Shown here: piece after piece, positions 12,154 to 21,845 of the stretch | How positions within the stretch are numbered: the first letter of the stretch is position 1 | Layout of the letters: each line of letters opens with the position of its first letter | Assembly (NCBI RefSeq): GCF_000224145.3 | Contig: NW_004190446.2 | Location: 201,416 to 265,415 of the forward strand | Length of the DNA: 64,000 nucleotides | From: Ciona intestinalis | Taxonomy: Eukaryota; Chordata; Ascidiacea; Phlebobranchia; Cionidae | Direction of reading: 5' to 3' | The notes under the pieces: generated by a model | Databases searched by the model: none | The model's input: the letters and a program-made list of their open reading frames with translations, nothing else | Told to the model about the DNA's origin: nothing | Translations under genes and position numbers: made by a program

Positions 12154-12604
12154 TATACTTAACCTTATTTTGAAACTATCAACTGGACATGACATAATTT
12201 TATTTATCTTGTCGAAAACGAGGATCATATTATTTAGGAACGAAGAGAAAGGAATCAACAACAAAACAATAGGTTTTGAAACCTCGCTATGGGTGGGAAA
12301 GGGTGTCGGTTAAAAAGCGTGGCAGTTTTTCATTGACCTCTTACTTTTAAGAACTATAAAATAAGTCTATGCACATATATACTACACTTAGAGTAAATTG
12401 ATACATAATATTATAGTGTATTTATTTACAAATAACTTTAAAATAATCAACAAAAAATAACATTTTTTACAAATTGCCAAATTCAAAGGGGGACTCCCCG
12501 ATGTTATAGGTGACTGATTAAATAGAAACTATAAACTTAGATGTCAAATTAATTTTTATTTAAGCGGGGTTTACACCACTGACACTAAAAGCGTGCTGAC
12601 GAGC

Positions 12605-12840
12605 TGGCCATTTTATTCTACTGTGACCGTATGTGCATTCGTACAAGACACCTAATGGTAATTTCTTTAACCCAGTTAACCTCATTAGGTTGGCTTAATA
12701 TGTAACCATACGGAAAAATGTTCATCCACAAAGTTACGTGGTAACTCGAAAGTGGACAGAACTTGTATGAAACACAGGTGTTACAACGACTTCTTTGCCC
12801 CGCTCCTAAATAAGCAACTTCAACCCATTAATTTAACATA
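12605..12840 (+). repeat. Degenerate SINE copy upstream of GALNT11
   Basis: Diverged SINE body and tail, including CATTCGTACAAGACACC, CCACAAAGTTACGTGGTAAC and GTATGAAACACAGGTGTTA. It is upstream of the GALNT11 start, in the repeat-rich region before the Ser-Gly gene. The stretch from here to 14236 has no gene that I can support; 13080-13300 is a mosaic of a reversed tRNA-like SINE head and an inverted-repeat-element end. Confidence 0.6.
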
Positions 12841-14236
12841 CTTTCATGGCTGTGTAGGGAATAAATTGTAGACCTGGTTGAAGATTAGCAGAAAAAACAC
12901 GCAAGAATATGTTAGTAATTTGCGTGGGCGGGCAATACACTGACCTGGTTTCCCGCGGGAACCCATTAAGCTACAAAACTGTGTTACGGGCTTCGTTACC
13001 CGAGGGCGGGCCACAGTATAAACCACACCAGATTAAACTTGTAGAATTTCGGATAAGATAAATCTCGGTAAACCTAAATTACATTTTCAAGGTGGGGCAC
13101 AGGATTTGGACAGAAGCCTGGAACTCGCGTACAGGTTACAAACTGTATGTAGTGCCGTGGGGTAAGATGGGATACAGTCAGTACGTAATCCCACATTCCC
13201 TGATCGTGTTTTCAATAATTAACATCGCTGTTTGGGGTCGTTGGGATTCAGGCGCGCTAACCACTTTGCCACGGCGCCGAATAGTTTATAAAGGTGGGGT
13301 TCTACAGTGCGTCTTAAAATATAAAAATTTTGGCCACAGTTGCCCCTTACTCTAAATTATCCCGAAAATTATTTCAACTTGCAAGCAACCAACGGTTTTG
13401 ATTAAGAGACCGTGTAAACAGCTCTGTATAACATACATAAACATACATAAACACCAAAGGCTAATTTTATTAACCGATGTCAAACAAATCAATTTAACTA
13501 AAACCGCAAGAATTCATTTTCACAAGAACTTGCTGAATCATAATCCCCGTCTGTTTCGTCACGGACCCGGCGGATTGTCAGCGTTTATTTATGTTTGACA
13601 AAAAAACTGGTTTTTCAATAAGATGTGCCAAAAAATTTATTATAATTTCGAAACAGAGCCTTCTAATTGAAACTGCTTGACGTTTTACCGACTCGCAAAT
13701 CTCAAATGTTTAACTCAAGATCATTATCGATTAAACAAGACAGCAGATTTTTAAAAAAAATTAGATCACTTTGAACTAATATGCTAAAGCTTAAATAAAA
13801 ACGACGATCGATAAGTTTTGCAGCTAACCCTGTTCTCCTTATATTGTTTAATTTGATCTTTGCTATCATATTCGAAGAGATGGGATCGCCGTTTGAAAGA
13901 AAACATACTAATGTTTTGTTTTTTACTCGTTTTTTATAATTTTACACCCAATTTTTTAATAAATTTGTAGTAAAAACGACAGTCGTATGAGGTTCGACAG
14001 TTAATACTAATGAACGGCTTTGCAGTTGTTGCTACGCCACTTTAAAACCAGATTATAATAAATATAATTGCTTCGAAAATTTTAATAAATTTGATTGTTT
14101 AACTTATACTACCGAAAGCAAGGTCTTATCAATGTAGGTTAAACCCAACGTCCCAGAACATAACCTACTGCATCTACAGTGTTGGTAAACCAGTTAAACC
14201 TGTTGGGCACGCCCGCTTGCAAATTACAGACTTAAC

Positions 14237-14537
14237 ATGCGGAGAGTCCTGCGCCGTGGCAACGTGGGTAGCGCGCCTGCCTCCAACCCCAGAGGTAATG
14301 GGATCGAGGCTCGTCGCCGCTATAGTTGTGGACGTATGGACGTAGCAAAAATTTTGACAGTTATTGACCTAACGCAGTGGTCACTAAAGAGTTTTCCAAA
14401 TTATCACCCATGGTCTACAAAAAAAATTCAATAAAAAAATCACCCACAAAGTAACATACATGGTAACTCGTAAGCTGGTATAAAGTGATTGAACACCTGT
14501 GTTATAACGACCGTCATTTTCCGGTCACGCGAGAATA
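14237..14537 (+). repeat. Near full-length tRNA-derived SINE
   Basis: The head GCGCCGTGGCAACGTGGGTAG and the B-box-like GGGATCGAGGCTC are followed by the body (GTGGTCACTAAAGAGTTTTCC) and the tail (CACCCACAAAGTAACATACA, GTAACTCGTAAGC, GTGTTATAACGACCGTC). The head resembles tRNA but is not a tRNA gene. Confidence 0.75.
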
Positions 14538-14545
14538 CAGTGAGG

Positions 14546-14738
14546 TATAGAAGGGGGGGGGGGGGAGATGGGACACCTTTTAATTTCATTTTCTTGTCCG
14601 ATTTATTAGTAAACAAAAAGCTAAGAATTATAAAACCATATCCTTACGACTTTCTTAGACCGTTAATAATTGTTTAAAACACATGATATTTGGATATTAC
14701 GTGCTGAAGATGTCCCATCTTCCCCAACCTACTATATA
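14546..14738. repeat. Inverted-repeat element, GGGTGGGG-AAGATGGGAC family
   Basis: About 190 bp. The left end is TATAGAAGGGGGGG...GAGATGGGACACC and the right end is TGTCCCATCTTCCCCAACCT followed by ACTATATA. The inside has the family phrases GTAGTAAACAAAAAG and TTGTTTAAAACACATGAT. It has no coding capacity and looks like a MITE. Family copies are listed separately below. Confidence 0.75.
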
Positions 14739-15132
14739 TTTTGGCCAACGCAACCTTATTTTCAGGTTAAGCGATTACTTTAACCCAAGCACCTACATTG
14801 CCACGTATATGCAATATGTTAATGGGACAAGACACACCGGTTAAGCGACCCAGTTCTTGAAAACCGGTTTCGCAACTTACACATTGCGCTAAGCTGAAAA
14901 GTTTAATCCAAAATTAAGACAGATTTTTTTCGCAAGCTAGGGTGGGGCCTGCATTATATAAACGCCATGAACCCAATAAGAGTGTGTCCATCTTACTTCT
15001 GCGAGAATTCTCAACGTTTGCCGCTTCAAGGGTAAGTCTTTGTATCTTATTGTATAGGCTTATTATATAGGCCATCCATACGCATTAAGCTAATGGATCA
15101 ACTCCCTCCTATAAATCTAGGGTCCTTTAACG

Positions 15133-15328
15133 TATAGTCGGGTGGGGGAAGTTGGGACACATTTTAACTCTATTTTCTCGTCCTATGTGGTAGTAAACAA
15201 GGAACTTTCAAAGAATTATAAAACTATATGCTTGAGACTACCATAGACCGTTGTTAACTGTTTAAAACACGATCAGGATATTCGGATATTATGCACCAAA
15301 GGTGTCCCATCTTCCCCATCCTACTATA
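15133..15328. repeat. Inverted-repeat element copy 2
   Basis: TATAGTCGGGTGGGGGAAG at the left and TGTCCCATCTTCCCCATCCT plus ACTATA at the right, with the same internal phrases as the copy at 14546. About 196 bp. Confidence 0.8.
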
Positions 15329-15370
15329 CCTTGTTTCTAACCTACCGCATATAGAATTTATAAAATTATA

Positions 15371-15568
15371 TATAGTAGGGTGGGGGAAGATGGGACACCT
15401 TTAGCACATAATATCTAAATATCCTGATCGTGTTTTAAACAAATAACAACGGTCAATGGGAGTCATGGCCGTATAGTTTTATAATTTCTTGAATGTTCTT
15501 TGTTTACTACTAAACGGGGCGAGAAAATAGAGGTAAAATGTGTCCCGTCTACCCCCACCTTACTGTAT
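15371..15568. repeat. Inverted-repeat element copy 3 (opposite orientation)
   Basis: TATAGTAGGGTGGGGGAAGA at the left and CGTCTACCCCCACCTTACTG at the right. The internal part (CCTGATCGTGTTTTAAACAA) is reversed relative to the copy at 15133. Confidence 0.8.
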
Positions 15569-15750
15569 TATAGTAGGGTGGGGAAAGATGGGACACAATT
15601 AACACATAACATTTAAATATCATGATCGTGTTTTAAACAATTAACGACGATCTATGGGAGTCGTGAGGATACGGTTTTATAATTATTTAAATGTTTTTTG
15701 TTAACTACCAAAAGGGACGAGAAAATAAAATAAAAATGTGTCCCGTCTTT
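15569..15750. repeat. Inverted-repeat element copy 4, right end degraded
   Basis: It abuts the previous copy directly. The left end TATAGTAGGGTGGGGAAAGA is intact. The right end reads TGTCCCGTCTTTAACTGCC, so the terminal repeat has decayed. Confidence 0.7.
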
Positions 15751-15774
15751 AACTGCCACAATTTTTAATGACGT

Positions 15775-15975
15775 TGTCTCGTCACGTAAGCTGGCACGAG
15801 GTGTGTGAAACAGAACACCTGTGTTATAACGACTGTTGTTGCCCCGCCGTGCGAGGATAAATAGGTTACATACGTGGTAACTTGTAAGCGGGCACGAGGT
15901 GTATGAAACAGAACACCCTTGTTATAATGACTGTGGTTGCCCGCCATGCGAGGATAAATAAGTTACATTCATTCA
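15775..15975 (+). repeat. Two tandem SINE tails
   Basis: Two successive copies of the SINE tail (AAGCTGGCACGAGGTGTGTG and AAGCGGGCACGAGGTGTATG), each followed by GTTATAACGACTGT or a variant and then GCGAGGATAAATA. No head is visible. Confidence 0.7.
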
Positions 15976-16238
15976 CCCAAGCACAGGCACGACCAAATAC
16001 ACCACGAGCCTACTACATATAGCAAGCGTGAAACGTAATATCTGAAACATTTCTCGCGAAGTGTTATGTATAGTATTAATTACCAAGCTTGTGAAACTGA
16101 AACGTTCCATGTGCGTAAACAACAAGCAATTAATATGATTGACAAATAGCGCTTTTAATATGCACAAGTAAACAATGTGCATGCAACATTTTGGTATCGC
16201 TAAACTAATATTAATTTACATAAATTTAGAAAAACGTC

Positions 16239-17886
16239 ATGAAGACTTACGTCATCGCTTGCCTCATAATCGTCCTTTGTGTCACGTGGTGCGAATCCGA
16301 GCAGCTAATTGGTGAGTTGTAACAGACTGGTAGTTGGGTTTGTGGTGTCTTATTGTGGTCAAGGCTCGATGCTGCCACCATTTGGCGAAAAATCTACATA
16401 CGTGCGGCGCCGTAGCACAGTTGGTTAGCACGCCTGCCTCGAACCCAGAGGTGACTGGTTGAAGGCTCTTCGCTGCTACCACTGTGGAAGTGTGTGTCAT
16501 AGGGCAAGACACTCAACGGCAATTTCTCAATCCCAGTGGTCACTAATGGGTTGTCCAAATTATCAGCCACACGTAAAAAAATCCCCCCTGAAGAATATTT
16601 ACCCACAAAGTAACATTGGCTACTTGGTGGTAACTCGTAAGCGGGCACGAGGTATATGAAACAAAACAACTGTTAAAACGACTGTCCCGTCGAGGGAAGA
16701 TAAATAAGTTACACACGTGGCAACTCTTGCATGAGGTGTTTTGATAGGCTACAGAACGCCTGCGTTATACCAACTGTCGCTGTCCCGCCATGCGAGGATA
16801 AAAACCTTACATTCATCTGTTAAAACACTTTATCAACATACTGCAATTTCTCAATGTAAACTAACTTCAACTTATTATTTTAGAAAAGATAACATCACAG
16901 GCAGCGAGCCTGAGGAACAAGCGATCCTCTGAAGAGGAAGAGAGCGGATCAGGATCTGGAAGTGGCGATGGGGTGAGCAGAAAAAGAAGATCAGAAGACC
17001 ACTCTGGCTCCGGTAGCGGGGATGGAGATTGCAATCAATTTAGTTTTCATTCCTCTGAGGAAGAAGAGGAAGACCATGACGATCACGAACACCATTGTTG
17101 CTGTGATGGAGAACAAGATGCAGATTGTGAAGACAAGTTTTTACTGTACTTGTTATTGTAGCGCCCATCACAACGAAACAGAATCTGGGAGCGGATGCGG
17201 CTAGCAGGAAGAGAAGATCGGAGAGTGGATCCGGTTCGGGATCTGGAAGTGGAGATGAAGATGATGCTGCTAGCAGAAAGAGAAGATCGGAGAGTGGATC
17301 CGGTTCGGGATCTGGAAGTGGAGATGAAGATGATGCTGCTAGCAGAAAGAGAAGATCGGAGAGTGGATCCGGATCCGGTTCGGGATCTGGAAGTGGAGAT
17401 GAAAATGATGCTGCTAGCAGAAAGAGAAGATCGGAGAGTGGATCCGGTTCGGGATCTGGAAGTGGAGATGAAGATGATGCTGCTAGCAGGAAAAGAAGAT
17501 CGGAGAGTGGATCCGGTTCGGGATCTGGAAGTGGAGATGAAGATGATGCTGCTAGCAGGAAGAGAAGATCGGAGAGTGGATCCGGATCCGGTTCGGGATC
17601 TGGAAGTGGAGATGAAGATGATGCTGCTAGCAGGAAGAGAAGATCGGAGAGTGGATCCGGTTCTGGGTCCGGAAGTGGAGATGAAGATGATGCTGCTAGC
17701 AGGAAGAGAAGATCGGAGAGTGGATCCGGTTCTGGATCTGGATCCGGAAGTGGTTCTGGAGATGAGTCTGATTCAAGTTCCGAATATTCCGATCCCGGTT
17801 GCTGCAACAATGGGAAATCTGGTTGTGGATTTAAACTGCTTTGCGATGCTTATTGCTTGCTTCAAGCTTTCTCTCCATATTTCTAA
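16239..17886 (+). CDS. Secreted Ser-Gly/acidic repeat protein with repeated furin-type sites
   Basis: Not a family I can name. Proposed exons are 16239-16311, 16884-16972 and 17182-17886 (288 residues, all phases match). Exon 1 encodes a clear signal peptide, MKTYVIACLIIVLCVTWC. The mature chain is a run of units of the form SRKRRSES, then Gly-Ser repeats, then GDEDDAA. Eight such units lie in exon 3, after diverged ones in exon 2. Each RKRR fits the furin consensus R-x-[KR]-R. Each SGSGSG flanked by acidic residues resembles glycosaminoglycan attachment sites such as those of serglycin. The C-terminus is Cys-rich (CCNNGKSGCG...CDAYC). Frame choice rests on the signal peptide, the same SRKRRSE phrase in exon 2 and the Cys-rich end. 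The acceptor of exon 3 (ACGAAACAG) is weak, so that border is uncertain. Role in cleavage or sugar attachment is inferred. Confidence 0.7.
16404..16815 (+). repeat. SINE plus extra tail copies in intron 1 of the Ser-Gly gene
   Basis: The head GGCGCCGTAGCACAGTTGG has an A-box-like TAGCACAGTTGG. The body is TGGTCACTAATGGGTTGTCC and the tail is GTAACTCGTAAGCGGGCAC. Two more partial tails follow to about 16815, ending in GCCATGCGAGGATAAA. Confidence 0.8.
16973..17161 (+). other. Retained-intron alternative C-terminus of the Ser-Gly gene
   Basis: If the GTGAGC donor at 16973 is not used, the frame continues with SRKRRSEDHSGSGSGDG, an acidic/His stretch (EEEEEDHDDHEHH) and a CCCDG...C tail to a stop at 17159-17161, giving a 116-residue protein. 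The shared SRKRRSE and SGSGSG phrases show that this stretch is real coding material rather than random intron. It may be an alternative end, or the remnant of an older gene copy. Confidence 0.55.
17190..17760 (+). repeat. Tandem 69/75-bp coding repeat, eight units
   Basis: Eight head-to-tail units contain AGAAGATCGGAGAGTGGATCC. The basic unit is 69 bp. Two units have an extra 6-bp GGATCC giving 75 bp. All length changes are multiples of three. Because of this, other frames also stay open over the array, including a long antisense frame. Confidence 0.9.
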
Positions 17887-18859
17887 ATATAAAAGTAAAT
17901 TTTGGTCTTTTAGTGTAATTTATATTTTGTGTTATTAAAAATGGAAAATAAATGAAATTATTAAATGGAAAAGATTCTTTGTTGGGGTGCAATTTTGCTA
18001 GTAAGGATAATACAGATCTGTTCTAGATGATTAAGTTTGTGTAGTTGGTTGTTCTATTAAAAGTCTAAAGTAACATAATAAATATTAGCCCCTCAAACCC
18101 AAAGCTTACTAAATGTATAACTTTTGGTGGGGTAAACCAGTTAAACCTGTAGTTAGAACAGCTTGCAAACTAAACAAGCAATACTTGACCCACTGAACAA
18201 TTGTTAAATTTACAGCAACAGGGTTTGGTAGTTGCGAGTCACTTTAAACCTAGGTTGCAATAAAATTTTGCCTTTTAATTTGTTTGCTTGGTAAATTAAT
18301 TAGTCTTTAATTCAATGTAAATTTTAATAAATACAATTGCTTCAAATAGTTCCGGAAACTATGGTTAAACCTTAAATCCTAAAACATAGCCTTCTATGTA
18401 CGTAACGTGGGGTAACCAGTTCTATTTGTGGCCACATGAGTGTTTATGACAGTAAGAAATTAACATTTGCAAAGCATATAAACCCACCCACCTTAATTAA
18501 AGTCAATATACAATCCACCTGTATATGGAGTACCAACATAAAACCCCCAAATGTTTTGCAATATTATATAAAGGGCAATTTCAAAATCTGTATAATTTGT
18601 ATTTTTAAAGCTTATTTGCATAAAAGAGAATAAAACCTGCTATTAAATAAATTGCAACATTATTTTATTAAAAAACCTGTTTTATTGCATCTCCTAACAT
18701 GTTGTGGGGGTTAAATGTCCTTGTTTATAGCTTAAGGATCTGTATGTTAAAATATTTCACCCAATTTTAAATATCGATGTGTAAAAGTAATTATGTAAAC
18801 ATTGTCTTGCAGGAAGAAAGTGGAATTAAAAGCAGTAAGTCAACAATTACCAGAAGTAG

Positions 18860-19280
18860 AAAAGCAGACACAATGTTATTGTGGAGTTCAATAAAGAATA
18901 AACAATATTGTTGTAAGAAATGAATATTTAAACAAACATTGCTTGCCTTCATAGACTTTCCTATTGACTGAACTTGTAAAGCAGAATAATATTATTTAAA
19001 ACTGAAAATAAAAGTTTAATATATGATATTGATGCCTTTCAATATTCTAAAAGCCTGGGTAGCATAACAATGACTTGTGTCGCAATATCGTGCTATTGTT
19101 AGCCACTGTTTTCGGGTGTATGATCAAAAAATATTTTTACTGTAACCAAGACAGACTTTTATCATAATATGGGCAGAGTGGAGAATTAATTGAAACATAG
19201 GGTTAAGAAATAGAAAGTCTCAATTCAATAGAGCAGTTTTAATTATTACCTAGGTAGAAGTTACAAATTTGAAAAATAAT
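18860..19280 (+). repeat. Duplicated 3'-region block (pair with 25411-25830)
   Basis: From AAAAGCAGACACAATGTTAT through ATGGGCAGAGTGGAGAAT, this block matches 25411-25830 almost base for base with scattered differences. A more distant copy starts at about 26385. It looks like a 3' untranslated/downstream region copied with the small genes. Confidence 0.8.
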
Positions 19281-19397
19281 AAAGACGGGGGTTTTGTTAT
19301 ATAGCCTATGCTTCATACCTGCTTACGAGTTACCATGTATGTAACTTTGTGGGTGATTATTGTTTTATTATAGCTGGCAATTTGGAAAATCTATTGT

Positions 19398-19795
19398 TTT
19401 CATATGAAGCCAAGTATTGTTCTATGATTCTGGAAAAAAAGTTCCATTTCTTTGACTTGTTCGGCTTCTCTTTATAAAGTTATGAACACAGGAAATCTAA
19501 AGTTATGAACACAGGAAACAAAAAGTTTCTCTGTATTTAAGGTGTAAGCTTGGTTTCAAAAGTGGAGCTTCAGCCAACGCATCGTAAGTGGTTCTTTGAT
19601 TTTATCGGAAGTTATGAATACAAAACAAAAAAATGTTTCTCTGTAGCCTACATAAGGCATATACCTGGTTAAAGAAGCAGATTAGTTTTAGCCATAACGA
19701 TGTGAGTGGTTCAAAATAATTTCTCATAGCATTGAATGCATAAATATTTGAGTGCAGTTTGATTTTATGCTGGTAAACCTACTATATTAAAACTC
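19398..19795 (+). repeat. Direct repeat, first copy (pair with 20177-20557)
   Basis: It runs from GTTTTCATATGAAGCCAAGT to ACCTACTATATTAAAACTC and is nearly identical to 20177-20557. The first copy has an extra internal duplication of AAGTTATGAACACAGGAAA. Confidence 0.85.
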
Positions 19796-20176
19796 TATTT
19801 TGTTATACTCCTTTTTGTTATTTTGGGGTTTTGTTATATAGCCTATGCTTCGTACCTGCTTACGAGTTACCATGTATGTAACTTTGTAGGTGATTATTGT
19901 TTTATTATCACTGGCAATTTGGAAAATCTATTTGGTCCCGCCCACCATGGTAGCAGGCCTAGAACCCAATATCCTGTGGTTACAATCTAATTCTGTATTC
20001 ATGGAGCCACAGTACTGGTATAGAATTTTTTCAGAATTGTTTTAAAAAACAAACATAATGAAGATTTGCATACAATAAACTTTAATACACAAATCTAGGA
20101 ATTTAATTAGTAACAAAAAAAGTAAAACCTTCGATAACAAATGACTTTGGTCACTGTTATAGATATGTGTTTTGCT

Positions 20177-20557
20177 TGTTTTCATATGAAGCCAAGTATT
20201 GTTCTATGATTCTGGAAAAAAAGTTTTCTTTGACTTGTTCGGATTCTCTTTAGTTATGACTAAAGTTATGAACACAGGAAACAAAAAATTTCTCTGTATT
20301 TAAGGTGTAAGCTTGGTTTCAAAAGTGGAGCTTCAGCCAACGCATCGTAAGTGGTTCTTTGATTTTATCGGAAGTTATGAATACAAAACAAAAAAATGTT
20401 TCTCTGTAGCCTACATAAGGCATATACCTGGTTAAAGAAGCAGATTAGTTTTAGCCATAACGATGTGAGTGGTTCAAAATAATTTCTCATAGCATTGAAT
20501 GCACAAATATTTGAGTGCAGTTTGATTTTATGCTGGTAAACCTACTATATTAAAACT
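20177..20557 (+). repeat. Direct repeat, second copy, upstream of microprotein gene A
   Basis: This is the second copy of the 19398-19795 block. It ends about 200 bp before the start codon of the small gene at 20757, so the duplicated block may include that gene's promoter. Confidence 0.85.
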
Positions 20558-20756
20558 CGATATAAAAAGTGTTAGAATCCGCATCAAATATTTTATATTG
20601 TATGAATATTTTGTTGTACCTTAATTTAAAACTACTGTTTTACGGCTTCAGCAAGTCAAAAGTTATTTTTATTGTATTAAAATATGTTTTTGGTACAACG
20701 GCACCAGTAACCTGCATGATTTGCTACTTTCACCGCCGCATATTAATAACACAAAT

Positions 20757-20984
20757 ATGCTTCTTGAACGCAAACGTCGCATTCAAAAAAGAATTTCGGA
20801 TTCCTCTTTCTTCTTCAAAGCTGGATCGGTAAAAGCAAAAGGGGCACCCGCAATTATCCTGAGCTTACTTATCAGTGGTACTATCTGGACTGGAACATTG
20901 TACCAAATGGAAAAGAAATGGGCAATAAAGTCTCAGATAATCAATGATGTGAAACGTTTTTTTGAAAATGAAGTCAAGAAATAA
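20757..20984 (+). CDS. Microprotein family member A (75 aa, one membrane segment)
   Basis: Unrecognised. The protein has a strongly basic N-terminus (MLLERKRRIQKR), then the family core GSVKAKGAPAIILS and a hydrophobic helix (about residues 29-49), then a charged C-terminus ending NEVKK. No signal-peptide cleavage site is evident, so a single membrane-spanning segment with a basic cytosolic or matrix side is the likeliest form. The ATG at 20757 is the first in frame. A TTCAG acceptor-like site lies about 100 bp upstream (ACGGCTTCAG at about 20655). The core aligns with the genes at 21236 and 32035. Length, hydrophobic centre and shared flanks support a real gene; function is unknown. Confidence 0.6.
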   Translation: MLLERKRRIQKRISDSSFFFKAGSVKAKGAPAIILSLLISGTIWTGTLYQMEKKWAIKSQIINDVKRFFENEVKK

Positions 20985-21235
20985 ACAAACTGTATAAAAA
21001 GTTCTACCTTGAATTAAATTTGATGCATGCCTGATAACTAGAAGCTTAGCTTAACTGGAAACAAAAATAACTTTAAAAATAGACTAAATGTTTATACCAA
21101 TTAATAAGTGTGGTTCTTTGTTTATGAAATAACAATTCTTTAAAATAATAATACTTCTAGCACCAATTTGTATGTTGCCATTTTTGTTTGTTTTTCAGAA
21201 TTAATATTTATTTAGTACTCAGTGGTAAAACAAAA

Positions 21236-21385
21236 ATGAGATCACAGAATTTAAAAATACAGATGGGACCGCTTCAACTTAAAGCGAAGGGGTTGCCAGC
21301 TACAATACTTAAAGGTAGTGTTGGTATGGCTGGTGTGATGATTTTTGCTGGATTTATTTGGAACAAAGAACAACATCGAAGGTAA
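21236..21385 (+). CDS. Microprotein family member B (49 aa visible, cut by gap)
   Basis: Unrecognised. It starts MRSQNLKIQM and has the clearest form of the family core, GPLQLKAKGLPATILKG, followed by a hydrophobic segment (about residues 24-40) and WNKEQHRR. The frame meets a stop at 21385, but the sequence there (CGAAG|GTAAA) is also a good splice donor. The sister gene at 32035 splices at the matching place, so a short last exon may lie in or past the N gap that begins two bases later. TTTTTCAG stands 40 bp before the ATG, as in other members. Confidence 0.6.
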   Translation: MRSQNLKIQMGPLQLKAKGLPATILKGSVGMAGVMIFAGFIWNKEQHRR

Positions 21386-21386
21386 A

Positions 21387-21436
21387 NNNNNNNNNNNNNN
21401 NNNNNNNNNNNNNNNNNNNNNNNNNNNNNNNNNNNN
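21387..21436. other. Assembly gap (50 N)
   Basis: Fifty unknown bases, directly after the possible splice donor of microprotein gene B. The true gap length is unknown. Confidence 0.95.
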
Positions 21437-21539
21437 GTTTTTTTGTATTAATTACTTGATCTTCACTACTGTATCTGAAGATGGATCTAGAACAAGACAT
21501 TACGTAAAACTAGGGTTGTCATGAGTGATTATATTCGAT

Positions 21540-21845
21540 TATATATTCGAAACAAAACAATTGCTTTAAATGGAACAGTATTTGTTTTAATATAAAGTTG
21601 GAAATATAAATTGTATAAAATTGTGAAACGTATTTGGTATTACATAAGTCGTAGTTGATTTATCATAAAGAAATATATTTTTGCAATAAAATCACTGGTG
21701 ATCTGCATAATTTGTGATTTTTAAGCTCATTGCATAATAGAGATTAAAACCTGATGATAAAAGTGCAAAGTCATAATTAACTGCAATATTCGACTACAAT
21801 CTAGAACAAGACACTAAGGTAATATACGTACAGTGCAAATACTAA
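21540..21845 (+). repeat. Shared downstream block, copy 1 of 3
   Basis: From AACAATTGCTTTAAATGGAA to ACGTACAGTGCAAATACTA. It recurs at 32535-32845 (close match) and 29950-30255 (more diverged). Each copy lies downstream of a microprotein gene (B, C and E respectively), so the flank was duplicated with the gene. Confidence 0.85.

Larger units (their letters stand above)
17887..20756. other. AT-rich intergenic DNA with duplicated blocks
   Basis: After the Ser-Gly gene come poly(A)-type signals (AATAAA near 17946) and AT-rich sequence. An acceptor-like TTGCAG at about 18813 precedes an open stretch starting GAAGAAAGTGGAATTAAAAG. A similar GAAAGTGGAAATGAAAACAG stands near 23270, so this may be a leftover 3' exon of a lost gene copy. 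The rest is duplicated flanks described separately and two minus-strand SINE tails (19300-19390 and 19842-19950). Confidence 0.5.

Noticed and set aside
14245-14310. tRNA-like sequences at 14245, 16405 and 35495
   Set aside because: They are heads of SINE copies: the A and B boxes are followed by SINE body and tail, and the arms do not form a clean tRNA cloverleaf.
17040-17810. A 256-residue antisense frame of Pro/Asp and Leu repeats, and a plus-strand frame at 17195-17938 rich in EDRRVDPV
   Set aside because: Both are shadows of the 69/75-bp coding repeat, whose unit length is a multiple of three. Only the SRKRRSES frame is continuous with the signal-peptide exons and ends in a Cys-rich tail.
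18436-18633. 65-codon frame MSVYDSKKLTFAKH
   Set aside because: AT-rich, Lys/Ile/Asn-biased, without the family core, a splice context or flanking duplications; most likely chance.
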